From Gemmatimonadaceae bacterium (GTDB lineage Bacteria > Latescibacterota > UBA2968 > UBA8231): DNA of 64,000 nt. Location: NCBI GenBank assembly GCA_026706075.1, contig JAPOZM010000001.1, positions 80,230-144,229 on the forward strand. The letters run 5' to 3'. The position numbers and the translations under genes were made by a program. The notes beneath the pieces are model-generated. The model had not been told where the DNA came from. It ran no database searches and worked only from the letters and a program-made list of their open reading frames with translations. Positions 18,312-25,910 of this stretch are shown here, in pieces; within the stretch, counting starts at the first letter, position 1, and each line of letters begins with the position of its first letter.

Positions 18312-19223
18312 CTATCCCCCTCCCGACCACAGCGCCCGCAGGCGGGGCAGCAGGACCTCCGTCTCCCGGTCGTGCGGCTCCCCCTGCCAGCGGTCGTTGA
18401 TCTCGGGGATGCTGCGCTGTCTCGAGGCCTCGAGGACCTCGGGCAGGTCCAGCTGGTGCCAGATCGCCGTGAGCAGGCCGTCCTCCCCCAGGCGGATCTC
18501 GCGGAATCCCATGGGGAAGCCGATGAGGCAGGCCGTGTCGACGATCAGGAAGTCCCGGTACATGCGGATGCGGTTGATGTGCCGGTGGCCGGTGAAGACG
18601 GCGACCACGGCCGGCTGGTTCGAGACCGTCTCGATCAGCCGTTCCGCTCCCTTGACGAGGCCTTGATTCGGGCTTTCCGGCGGAGCGAAGCCGGGGAGCA
18701 CCCACGGGTGGACCACCAGGATGACGGCGCAGCCGTCTGCCAGGGCCTGGCGGCCGGCCTCGGCCAGGGCGGTGTCCAGATCCTCCGTCCACTCGCCGGA
18801 GCCGACCTCCATGGGGTTCGCCTGGTAGATGTTGGCCAGGGCCAGCCGCAGCCGGGGGGCGACATCGACGACGTCGAGCAGCTCCGGGAGATGGATCTGC
18901 TCGGCCAGGGGGGCGAAGGTGCCGGTGCCGGCGTCGCAGTCGTGGTTCCCCGGCACGCAGTAGAAGGGCGCCCGGAACCGCTCGAAGGCGGCCGCCACGT
19001 CGTCGACCGACTGCAGGTACAGCTCCCACGGCAGCTCGAAGGCCGAGCCTCCGCACAGCAGGTCGCCCCCGTGGACGATGAACTCGGGCCGCGAGGCGTT
19101 GATCTCCTCCACCATCGCCTCGAGCACCTCCCTCCCCCTGGTGAGCATCTTCGGCGGTCCAAAATCCTTCTCCGCCCGCGGGTGGTAGTGGCTGTCGGTG
19201 GCGAAAACGAAACGGATGGTCAT
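18312..19223 (-). CDS. Calcineurin-like metallophosphoesterase (303 aa)
   Basis: This is a dinuclear metal phosphoesterase. The metal-binding motifs occur in order: FATDSHYHP (D-x-H), HGGDLLCGG (GD), PGNHDCD (GNHD), VVHPWV (H) and TGHRHINR (GHxH). There is no signal peptide, so action is probably cytoplasmic. The family covers cyclic-nucleotide, phosphodiester and phospholipid substrates; nothing here identifies which. The ATG at 19223 follows GGAGGAG; the frame continues to 19289, but without a better start. It lies 76 bp downstream of another metallophosphoesterase on the same strand with which it shares only the core motifs, so they are distant paralogues. Confidence 0.82.
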   Translation of the reverse strand: MTIRFVFATDSHYHPRAEKDFGPPKMLTRGREVLEAMVEEINASRPEFIVHGGDLLCGGSAFELPWELYLQSVDDVAAAFERFRAPFYCVPGNHDCDAGTGTFAPLAEQIHLPELLDVVDVAPRLRLALANIYQANPMEVGSGEWTEDLDTALAEAGRQALADGCAVILVVHPWVLPGFAPPESPNQGLVKGAERLIETVSNQPAVVAVFTGHRHINRIRMYRDFLIVDTACLIGFPMGFREIRLGEDGLLTAIWHQLDLPEVLEASRQRSIPEINDRWQGEPHDRETEVLLPRLRALWSGGG

Positions 19224-19299
19224 GCCCTCTCCTCCTTGCGGCCAGATCCCGGGGGGATCGCCGACCGGGGGCGGCTTGCGCAAGCCCACTCCCCGCGGC

Positions 19300-20133
19300 T
19301 CACCACGGACGGAACTCGGCCATGCGCCCGAAGCCCGAGAAGCCGGGCGCGCCCACGTACTGCACCGCGGTTCGGCTCAGGCTGTCGGCGTGGGGGATGT
19401 GGATGTGGCCGCAGAAGGTGGCCACCAGGTTCTCCGCGCCGGCCAGGGTCTCGACGAAGGCGTCCGTCGCCTTGGGGTCCCACCACTCCACCTCCGGGTG
19501 CCACTCGGGGTCGGCCATCAGGTTGTGGCCCACCGAGGCGATGGAGTCGTCGCGGAGGGTGGGCAGGCTGATGGGGATGTGGTAGAGCAGCACCGTGGGC
19601 AGCTGCTTGCCGAGGCACTCCCGGACGAAAGCGAGCTGCTCCTCGTCGACCCGGAAGGTGGAGTTGTCCACGCAGACGAACTCGATCCCTCCCACCTCCC
19701 GGCTGCAGTGCGAAGGACTCCCCTTGTGCAGCGGCTCCAGTCGGTCCCACCAGGCCTCGCGCAACAGGCCGTCCTCGTTCTCCACCCCCGGCAGGAGCCA
19801 GTCGTGGTTGCCGGAGGTGAAGAGCCAGGGGGTCTCGATCCCGCGGAGCACACCGGTCACGAATTCGATGCTGGAGGGGGTGGGGAAATTGATGATGTCT
19901 CCCGTGAGGGCGATGAGATCGACGTCGCTGGCCGCGACCCGCTCGATGGTCTGGCGGAAGATCACCTCCCTGGCGTGCGCCATGGTCGAGATGCGGTCCA
20001 CCCGGGCCGGGTTCGGCCCCTTCTCCTCCTCGGGGACGGCCACGTGGGCGTCCGTGCAGTGGTACATGGTCACCGTCTCCCGGATCCCTTCCAGGCGGAT
20101 GCGGGCGGTGTCGTCAAGCCAGGTATGGGTCAC
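19300..20133 (-). CDS. Calcineurin-like metallophosphoesterase (277 aa)
   Basis: Second metallophosphoesterase of this minus-strand run. Motifs: YHCTDAHVAVP (D-x-H), ALTGDIINF (GD), SGNHDW (GNHD), LLYHIPIS (H) and CGHIHIPHAD (GHxH). The N-terminal 30 residues form extra beta strands before the core (DTARIRLEGIRETVTMYHC). The GTG at 20133 was chosen because GGAGGAA lies 9 nt upstream; the longer open frame to 20301 is arginine-rich and would approach the next gene. No signal peptide. Substrate unknown. Confidence 0.8.
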   Translation of the reverse strand: MTHTWLDDTARIRLEGIRETVTMYHCTDAHVAVPEEEKGPNPARVDRISTMAHAREVIFRQTIERVAASDVDLIALTGDIINFPTPSSIEFVTGVLRGIETPWLFTSGNHDWLLPGVENEDGLLREAWWDRLEPLHKGSPSHCSREVGGIEFVCVDNSTFRVDEEQLAFVRECLGKQLPTVLLYHIPISLPTLRDDSIASVGHNLMADPEWHPEVEWWDPKATDAFVETLAGAENLVATFCGHIHIPHADSLSRTAVQYVGAPGFSGFGRMAEFRPW

Positions 20134-20230
20134 GCGCAAGGGTTCCTCCTGCTCTGAAGGCGGATTGAGGTGACGGCTCCCCGAGCGGGTGCTCCGCGGG
20201 TGGAGCGCTCCCACCGTACGAGGTTCCCGG

Positions 20231-21877
20231 TCATCGGTCCTCCTGCACCACGCGGAGGACCTGGTCGGCGGCCACGCCGGCGATCCGCTGCGTCGAGCCA
20301 TCGGGCCACCGGACCTCCACGTCGGCCCGGGTGGCCTGGTCCAGCCCGAAGTGGAGACGCGGATCGTGGCTGGAGAGGTAGCTGCTGCCCGACTGCCGTT
20401 CCTTGACCTGACGCCGTCCGTCCGCCGTCACCGTCACCCGGGCACCCAGGGCATCGGGATGGCGCGCTCCGACAAGCTCGACGAAGAGCCAGCGGCGCCG
20501 GTTGCCGCCGTCGTTTCTCAGCAGCCGGGCCGAGGCGGCCACCGTCGTCACGAGGAGGTCCAGGTCGCCGTCGTTGTCGTAGTCGCCCACGGCCGTGCCG
20601 CGCCCGACATCCGGCTCGATGAACTGCGGTCCCAGCTCCGCCGAGACATCGGTGAAGCGGACGCCGCCGTCGTTGCGGAACATCTGGTTCGGCTGGCGGT
20701 ACCTCTGGGCCGGGTCGGCCTCCTGCACGCGGTGAACGACGTGTCCGTTGGCGACGAACAGGTCGAGGTCGGCGTCGTTGTCGCAGTCGATGAACTTCAT
20801 GCCGAACCCCAGGGGCCGCCTCGACGGCCCGTCCAGTCCGACGTCATCGGAGACGATGCCGAAGAGGCCCTGGCCCTCGTTCCTATAGAGGGTGTTCGTC
20901 TCACCGGCGAAGTTGGTGACGAACAGATCCTGGTCGCCGTCGTTGTCGTAGTCCCCGAAGTCGACACCCATGCCGGCTTCGGGGTGGCCGAACTCGTTGT
21001 AACGGGTGCCGCTGGTCAGTCCGATCTCGGCGAAGGTGCCGCGGCGGTTGTCGTAAAGGAAGTTCATGGTGCCGTCGTTGGCCACGTAGATGTCGGTGTC
21101 CCCGTCCAGGTCGTAGTCGGAGAAGGCGACTCCCAGGCCGCGGCCCTCCAGGATGATTCCGGCGGCGCGGGTCACGTCGGTGAAGCGGTCACCGTCGTTG
21201 CGGTAGAGGAGATCCCCGATCGGCTCGTAGACCGAGGGCTCGCAGTAGGAGCGATGGCCCGCGCCGTCGCCGCAGGGGACGTTGATCTCCAGGGTGAAGT
21301 GGACGTAGTTGGGGACGAAGAGGTCGATGTCCCCGTCCAGGTCGTAGTCGAGGAAGCCGGGGCTGCTGGCCCAGCGCGGGTCCCCCAGGCCGGCCTCGCC
21401 GGTGACGTCGGCGAACCGGCCGGCTCCCTCGTTCCTCAGCAGGACGTTGGGCCCGAAGTTGGCCACGAACAGGTCCTGGTCCCCGTCGCCGTCGTAGTCG
21501 GCGGCCGCCACCCCCTGTCCGTAACCCGGATCGCCGGCGCCGGAGGCGGCGGTCACCTCCGAGAAGGTGCCGTCGCGCCGGTTGTGGAAGAGCCGGTTCA
21601 CCGGTGGGTCCCCGGGCGGCCTGCCGGTCAGGTCGGTGCCGTTGACCAGGTAGATGTCCTGCCAGCCGTCGCCGTCGGCGTCGAAGAAGGCGGCGCCGGA
21701 GCCGTAGGTCTCCGGGTAGTAGAACTCGCCGGAGAAGCCGTTGAAGTGGACGAAGTCGAGCCCGGAGGCCTCAGCGACATCCGGGAACTTGGGGAACTCC
21801 CGGGGGCCCTGCGACGGACCTCCGCAGGCCATGGTACCCAGCACCGCGAGGAGGGCCGGGAGGGGAATCCGCGACAT
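20231..21877 (-). CDS. FG-GAP/VCBS-repeat ASPIC/UnbV (CRTAC1-like) lipoprotein (548 aa)
   Basis: This is an exported beta-propeller-type protein. The N-terminus is a lipoprotein signal with lipobox-like GTMAC (Cys about residue 18). About seven FG-GAP/VCBS repeats follow, each with a DxDxDGxxD calcium-binding loop such as FFDADGDGWQD, ADYDGDGDQD, LDYDLDGDID, GDYDNDGDQD and GDYDNDGDLD. The C-terminal ~75 residues are an ASPIC/UnbV domain with LGARVTVTADGRRQVKERQSG and RWPDGSTQ. Such proteins are common in FCB and Planctomycetes genomes and are thought to bind calcium and polysaccharide or protein ligands at the cell surface. It starts 23 bp after the pentapeptide-repeat gene, so the pair are probably co-expressed. 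Confidence 0.88.
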   Translation of the reverse strand: MSRIPLPALLAVLGTMACGGPSQGPREFPKFPDVAEASGLDFVHFNGFSGEFYYPETYGSGAAFFDADGDGWQDIYLVNGTDLTGRPPGDPPVNRLFHNRRDGTFSEVTAASGAGDPGYGQGVAAADYDGDGDQDLFVANFGPNVLLRNEGAGRFADVTGEAGLGDPRWASSPGFLDYDLDGDIDLFVPNYVHFTLEINVPCGDGAGHRSYCEPSVYEPIGDLLYRNDGDRFTDVTRAAGIILEGRGLGVAFSDYDLDGDTDIYVANDGTMNFLYDNRRGTFAEIGLTSGTRYNEFGHPEAGMGVDFGDYDNDGDQDLFVTNFAGETNTLYRNEGQGLFGIVSDDVGLDGPSRRPLGFGMKFIDCDNDADLDLFVANGHVVHRVQEADPAQRYRQPNQMFRNDGGVRFTDVSAELGPQFIEPDVGRGTAVGDYDNDGDLDLLVTTVAASARLLRNDGGNRRRWLFVELVGARHPDALGARVTVTADGRRQVKERQSGSSYLSSHDPRLHFGLDQATRADVEVRWPDGSTQRIAGVAADQVLRVVQEDR

Positions 21878-21900
21878 GGAAGCCGGAACGGTGCGCCGCC

Positions 21901-23493
21901 CTACCGGAGGGGCGACAGCAGCGTCACCACCAGCAGGGCCAGGCCGATCCAGCCCAGCAGGGCCTGGAGGTTGACGAGGAGGCGGAGCGCGCCGGTGGGG
22001 CGCCAGGAGGTCTGGCCGGAGCGCACGAAGGTCTGGAGGCTGAAGAAGAGGCAGTCGAGGAGGGAGGCCCTGGCGGCGCCGGTGACCGGCGCCAGTCCGC
22101 CGCGTCCGAGCCGGTAGAGCAGGCCGAAGAGGAGGACGGCGGAGGCCGCGGCGCCGGCGAAGCGGCCGAGGTCGGTGCCGTAGCGGCTGCTCCGGCCGTA
22201 CAGCTCCAGGCCCCAGCGGGCCGGGTCCGACCACCCCAGGTGCCGGCGCCGCAGGTCCATCCACTCGGCGTGGCAGGCCTCGGCGTCGCGGAACCGGCCC
22301 TGGCTGCGCAACTGGGCCCCAAGGTCGGCGTAGACCGGCTCGAGGTCGTCGATCGATCCCGGATCGGCCGCCGCCAGCCGGCCGCGCAGCTCGTCCCAGC
22401 GGAAGCGCAGCTCGTCCCAGCGCGCTTCCTGCAGGTAGAGGGCGGCGCTGTCGCCGAAGGTGACCTGGGCGGGGTCCGCCGCCAGGAAGGTGACCGTCGA
22501 GCCTCGGACCCGGCGCAGGTCCAGCCCCTGCTGGACCCTCCCCGCGAGGTTCAGCTCCCCGGAGAAGGTGCCGCCGCGGAAGTCCGCGTCCTTGCGGAAG
22601 TAGGCGCCGGCGAAGCCGACCTCCTCGAGAGCCCTGACGCCTGAGAAGCCCGCGGGATCGGCGAAGATGAACTCCTGAAAGGAGGCCGGGCCCTCGAAGC
22701 GGGCGCGGTCGAAGGAGACCTGGCGCTCGGCGCGGGCCTTGTCGAAGCGGGCGGTGCCGGCGAAGACGGACTCCCAGAAGAGGACCCGGCCCCAGAAGCG
22801 GGCCCCGGCGAAGGAGGCATCCGACCACTCCGTCTCCTTGAAGGAGGCGACATCGCCGAAGGTGGCGCTGCTGAAGTCCGCGGGGACGCCGAAACGGGCG
22901 CCCTCGAAGTAGGCGCCGCTGCGGAACCGGACCCGGCGGAAGCTGCTCTCCCCGCCCTCGAAACGGGTCTCGATGAGGGAGCCGACCCCCCGGAACTCGC
23001 CATCGGTGAAGTCGGCCCCGGCGAGGAAGGCCGCCCCTCTGAGGTTGGCCTGCCGGTCGACGATGATGGCCTGGAAGCCGGCGGGTTCATGGAAGCTGGC
23101 GCCCTGCAGAGACAGCCCCCCTTCGAAGGCCGACCCATGGACCCGCACCGGGGCCAGGAAGGCGACCTGTCGAAGAGCGACCTCGCCCGTGAATCTCACA
23201 TCCTCGAGATCGAGGGGGCGGCGCACCGTGTCGAGCCCGGCGGACGCCCCGTCGAGGGAGCCGGCCACGAGGGCATGCCGCAGCCGGACCGGGGTGTTGG
23301 AGTCTCGCCCCATCTCGGTCAGAAGGCTGGCCGCCGACATCCGCGGGCGAGCCCCCCCTGGCGGCGAGGAGCCCGCCGGCTCTTCGGCCACACCCGGGAC
23401 CTGCCACACCTGACAGAGGAACAGGGCCGCAATGGACGGGATGTGCCGTCTCGAGGGCCACCCGGGACAAGGGCGATATCCTCTCTTGATCAC
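21901..23493 (-). CDS. Pentapeptide-repeat protein with degenerate ion-channel-like C-terminus (530 aa)
   Basis: The N-terminus is hydrophobic (HIPSIAALFLCQVWQVPG) and could be a signal peptide or anchor. Residues ~80-350 consist of phenylalanine-centred five-residue repeats (for example ARFWGRVLFWESVFAGTARF), predicting a right-handed quadrilateral beta-helix. A linker of about 70 residues is followed by a hydrophobic segment, then DCLFFSLQTFVRSGQTSW and a last hydrophobic helix. That layout matches a two-helix potassium-channel pore domain in which the TxGYG selectivity filter has been replaced by VRSGQTS. Start is a GTG with a poor ribosome-binding site, so the true start is uncertain. It leads the operon containing the ASPIC lipoprotein and is divergent from the A1 surface-protein gene. 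Confidence 0.7.
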   Translation of the reverse strand: MIKRGYRPCPGWPSRRHIPSIAALFLCQVWQVPGVAEEPAGSSPPGGARPRMSAASLLTEMGRDSNTPVRLRHALVAGSLDGASAGLDTVRRPLDLEDVRFTGEVALRQVAFLAPVRVHGSAFEGGLSLQGASFHEPAGFQAIIVDRQANLRGAAFLAGADFTDGEFRGVGSLIETRFEGGESSFRRVRFRSGAYFEGARFGVPADFSSATFGDVASFKETEWSDASFAGARFWGRVLFWESVFAGTARFDKARAERQVSFDRARFEGPASFQEFIFADPAGFSGVRALEEVGFAGAYFRKDADFRGGTFSGELNLAGRVQQGLDLRRVRGSTVTFLAADPAQVTFGDSAALYLQEARWDELRFRWDELRGRLAAADPGSIDDLEPVYADLGAQLRSQGRFRDAEACHAEWMDLRRRHLGWSDPARWGLELYGRSSRYGTDLGRFAGAAASAVLLFGLLYRLGRGGLAPVTGAARASLLDCLFFSLQTFVRSGQTSWRPTGALRLLVNLQALLGWIGLALLVVTLLSPLR

Positions 23494-23585
23494 AGGCAGG
23501 TGTCCGACCGGGTGGGGGGCGACATGCCGGAAAGGCGCTTCCGGTCTCCGAAGAGATTCGACACGGGGCGCCCGTCACGCAACCG

Positions 23586-23615
23586 TTGCCCTACCCCCCT
23601 CTCTTGCCGTAGTTT
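23586..23615 (+). promoter_or_regulatory. Possible promoter of the surface-protein operon
   Basis: TTGCCC (23586-23591) and TAGTTT (23610-23615) are 18 bp apart, about 100 bp before the A1 start. The -10 resembles the TAGTAT and TAGCTT boxes of the two downstream CBM9-like genes. Match is weak. Confidence 0.35.
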
Positions 23616-23718
23616 CCCCGCGCCGGGAGGCGGCGGATGCCAGGTGTCCCTTTCTGTCCAGGCCCCTGACCTGATTTCCGGTGGGTCCTGTGTCGGGGCC
23701 AATGAGAAGCCGAAGCCA

Positions 23719-25899
23719 ATGAAACGAACCGTCCTCTTCGCCAGTGCCGTCCTCGTCCTCAGCACGGCAGCCTCCGGCGAGGTCGTCGTCCTGGGCGGCC
23801 CCGGGAGTTCCTGGGAAGAGGGCGGAGGCGGGATCCAGGCGCAGGTGATCCGCGGCGAGTCAGTGGAGCCTACGAACACCCCGGGCGGCGTCATCGACTT
23901 CTCGGTCGAGGGCTACGACAACTGGATCTTTCCCCAGCGCGCCGACCCGGAGTTGAACATCGCGGTCGGTACCCTCGGGCGCGGCGGCGAGATCACCACT
24001 CCCACCCACCGGGCCATCCGCAACGATCTCGGAAAGATCATCGACGACAGAGGCAACACGGGGCTGGATCTCCGCGAGACACCGGTCCTGGGCCTGATCG
24101 TCGACCTGGATCTCGGTGCCCGCTTCGGTGTCAACCGCTTCCGCTTCTTCCCCCGCAACGCCCTTCCGGAGATGCCGGCCGCCGACTTCCCCTTCCAGAA
24201 CGACTTCCTGCGCGGCTATGAGCTCTTCCTCAACGACGGCACACCCGAGTCGATGAGCCAGGGAAGGCCGATCCGCACGAGCGTGGCCGTGGAGGGGCAG
24301 AACGAGGAACCCGTCGTCGAGATCCGCATCCCGGCCCAGTACGTCCGGCTCATCCGCCTCAAGTCGCTCACCGCGGTCGGGTTCGACCTCGCCGAGTTCC
24401 AGGTCTTCGGGACCGGCTTCGTTCCCGAGGCGGCCTACATCTCCAACATCATCGACTTCGGCGCGCCGACCCTGCTCGGCAACCTCCGCTGGGTCCAGGA
24501 GAAGGTGGGAGACGAGGTCTTCTCACGGGTCAGGGTGCGCACGCGCTCGGGGATCGACCCCCAGCCCCTGATCTTCAACAAGATCCGCCCCGCCGAGGAC
24601 ATCTTCCGCATCTCCGGCCAGTTCTCTCCGCGAGAGTCCCACGTGCCCTGGAAGTTCGCCGACAAGGTCGACGACCCCGAGCTCAAGGCGCTCGTCGAGA
24701 ACGTCCTGGACAACATCGATGTCGACATCCGCGACGCCACCCAGACTTTCAACGAGCTGTCCCTCGAACAGCGCGAGGAGCTCAGTCTGACCGAGGCGGA
24801 CCACGGATCCCTGGCCCGGAAGGACAGGGGCGTGATCCGCCACGACGTGACCGGCTGGAGCGAGTGGTCAGCGGTCTATCCCGCCGAGGCCGTGGTCGCG
24901 GCCGATGAGCTTCAGGTGGAAGGGCTCGGCGTCCCGATCGTCTCGCCCAGTCCGCGGCGGTACTTCCAGGTATTGATCGAGTTCTACAGCGATGAGTTCG
25001 AATCGGCCACCGGCGTCGGCGGACTCGCCTTCGACGTTCTCACCCGGCCCTTCTCCGGGGCCCTCGTCGGGGAGATCCGGCCGCGAAGGGCGGAACTCGG
25101 CGAGAAGACCCGCTTCACCTACGCGGTCCGCAGCCTCTTCGAGCCGGGCCGCGACCGGGGTTTTGACCGCTTGAAGATCCAGACGCCCCTGCGGGTAGAG
25201 GAAGTCGGATCGGTGGAGATCCGGCGGGCCGACGGCACCGTGGAGGCGGCGGACTTCACCGGCAGCCCCCTGTCGGACTCGGACCTGCCCGTGGCCCGGG
25301 GAGATTTCTCCATCCTGGAGGTCGAGGAGAAGACCTTCACCGTGGGGTTCCCGGTCGTGGCCGAGGACGGGGCCGAACTGCGCGTCACCTTCGACAACGC
25401 CGTGCTCCGCTTCGGCACGACCTTCTCGGGCCAGGCCCTGAACTCGGAGACCGGCGCCGTGTTGGGACAGCACCTTCTCCCTGGCAACGCCGCCGACCTG
25501 GGAGAGGGCGACGGCGACACCCTCCCGCTGGGCTCGCAGGTGGCGGGCAACCTGGCCGTGCACGTGGGGATCACCGACGACCTCCTCGTCAACGTCAACG
25601 CCTCGCCGGCGGTGATCACGCCCAACGGAGACGGGGCCAACGACCAAACCTCGATCGGCTACGACCTGACCACCATCGGCGCGCCGACGCCGGTGGAGGT
25701 CGTCCTTCGCGACCTCTCCGGCCGGCCGGTCCGCCGTCTGTACGCCGGCAACGACGTGAGCGGACGCTTCGCCCTGCCCTGGGACGGCCGCGACGACGCC
25801 GGCAGGATCGTGCCGCCGGGAAACTACGTCTTCAGCGTGACGGTTGACGCGAGGACGGGACTGGCGCGGGCCTTCGGCACCGTCGCCGTGACCTACTAG
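23719..25899 (+). CDS. A1: secreted discoidin-like surface protein with TPNGDGxND/FlgD-Ig tail (726 aa)
   Basis: Signal peptide MKRTVLFASAVLVLSTAASG, cut after ASG. Residues ~50-235 resemble a discoidin/F5-8 type C beta-sandwich, ending with the family linker FGTGFVPEAAYISNIIDFG. Next come a strand-rich middle (with DVTGWSEWS and SPSPRRYFQVLIEF) and a GEIRPRRAELGEKTRFTY domain. The C-terminal ~100 residues are VITPNGDGANDQTS followed by a FlgD-Ig fold ending WDGRDDAGRIVPPGNYVFSV. That tail resembles the type-B/CHU_C and T9SS-type sorting domains of Bacteroidetes, suggesting export and surface attachment. The same module order occurs in A2 (33378) and A3 (35330). The ATG at 23719 is chosen for the signal peptide. 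First gene of a six-gene operon; B1 follows after 11 bp. No enzymatic motif is seen. Confidence 0.75.
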   Translation: MKRTVLFASAVLVLSTAASGEVVVLGGPGSSWEEGGGGIQAQVIRGESVEPTNTPGGVIDFSVEGYDNWIFPQRADPELNIAVGTLGRGGEITTPTHRAIRNDLGKIIDDRGNTGLDLRETPVLGLIVDLDLGARFGVNRFRFFPRNALPEMPAADFPFQNDFLRGYELFLNDGTPESMSQGRPIRTSVAVEGQNEEPVVEIRIPAQYVRLIRLKSLTAVGFDLAEFQVFGTGFVPEAAYISNIIDFGAPTLLGNLRWVQEKVGDEVFSRVRVRTRSGIDPQPLIFNKIRPAEDIFRISGQFSPRESHVPWKFADKVDDPELKALVENVLDNIDVDIRDATQTFNELSLEQREELSLTEADHGSLARKDRGVIRHDVTGWSEWSAVYPAEAVVAADELQVEGLGVPIVSPSPRRYFQVLIEFYSDEFESATGVGGLAFDVLTRPFSGALVGEIRPRRAELGEKTRFTYAVRSLFEPGRDRGFDRLKIQTPLRVEEVGSVEIRRADGTVEAADFTGSPLSDSDLPVARGDFSILEVEEKTFTVGFPVVAEDGAELRVTFDNAVLRFGTTFSGQALNSETGAVLGQHLLPGNAADLGEGDGDTLPLGSQVAGNLAVHVGITDDLLVNVNASPAVITPNGDGANDQTSIGYDLTTIGAPTPVEVVLRDLSGRPVRRLYAGNDVSGRFALPWDGRDDAGRIVPPGNYVFSVTVDARTGLARAFGTVAVTY

Positions 25900-25910
25900 G
25901 AGGAGCGAGC

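Noticed and set aside
20231..22828. 865-codon frame containing the ASPIC lipoprotein
   Set aside because: The N-terminal 317 codons are an antiphase reading of the pentapeptide gene; the lipoprotein signal at 21877 marks the true start.
23702..23722. Six-codon ORF (MRSRSQ) whose stop overlaps the A1 start as ATGA
   Set aside because: It could be an upstream ORF for coupling, but there is no clear ribosome-binding site and such short overlaps occur by chance.
23089..25899. 936-codon frame with a 210-residue N-terminal extension of A1
   Set aside because: The extension overlaps the divergent pentapeptide gene and precedes a perfect signal peptide at 23719.
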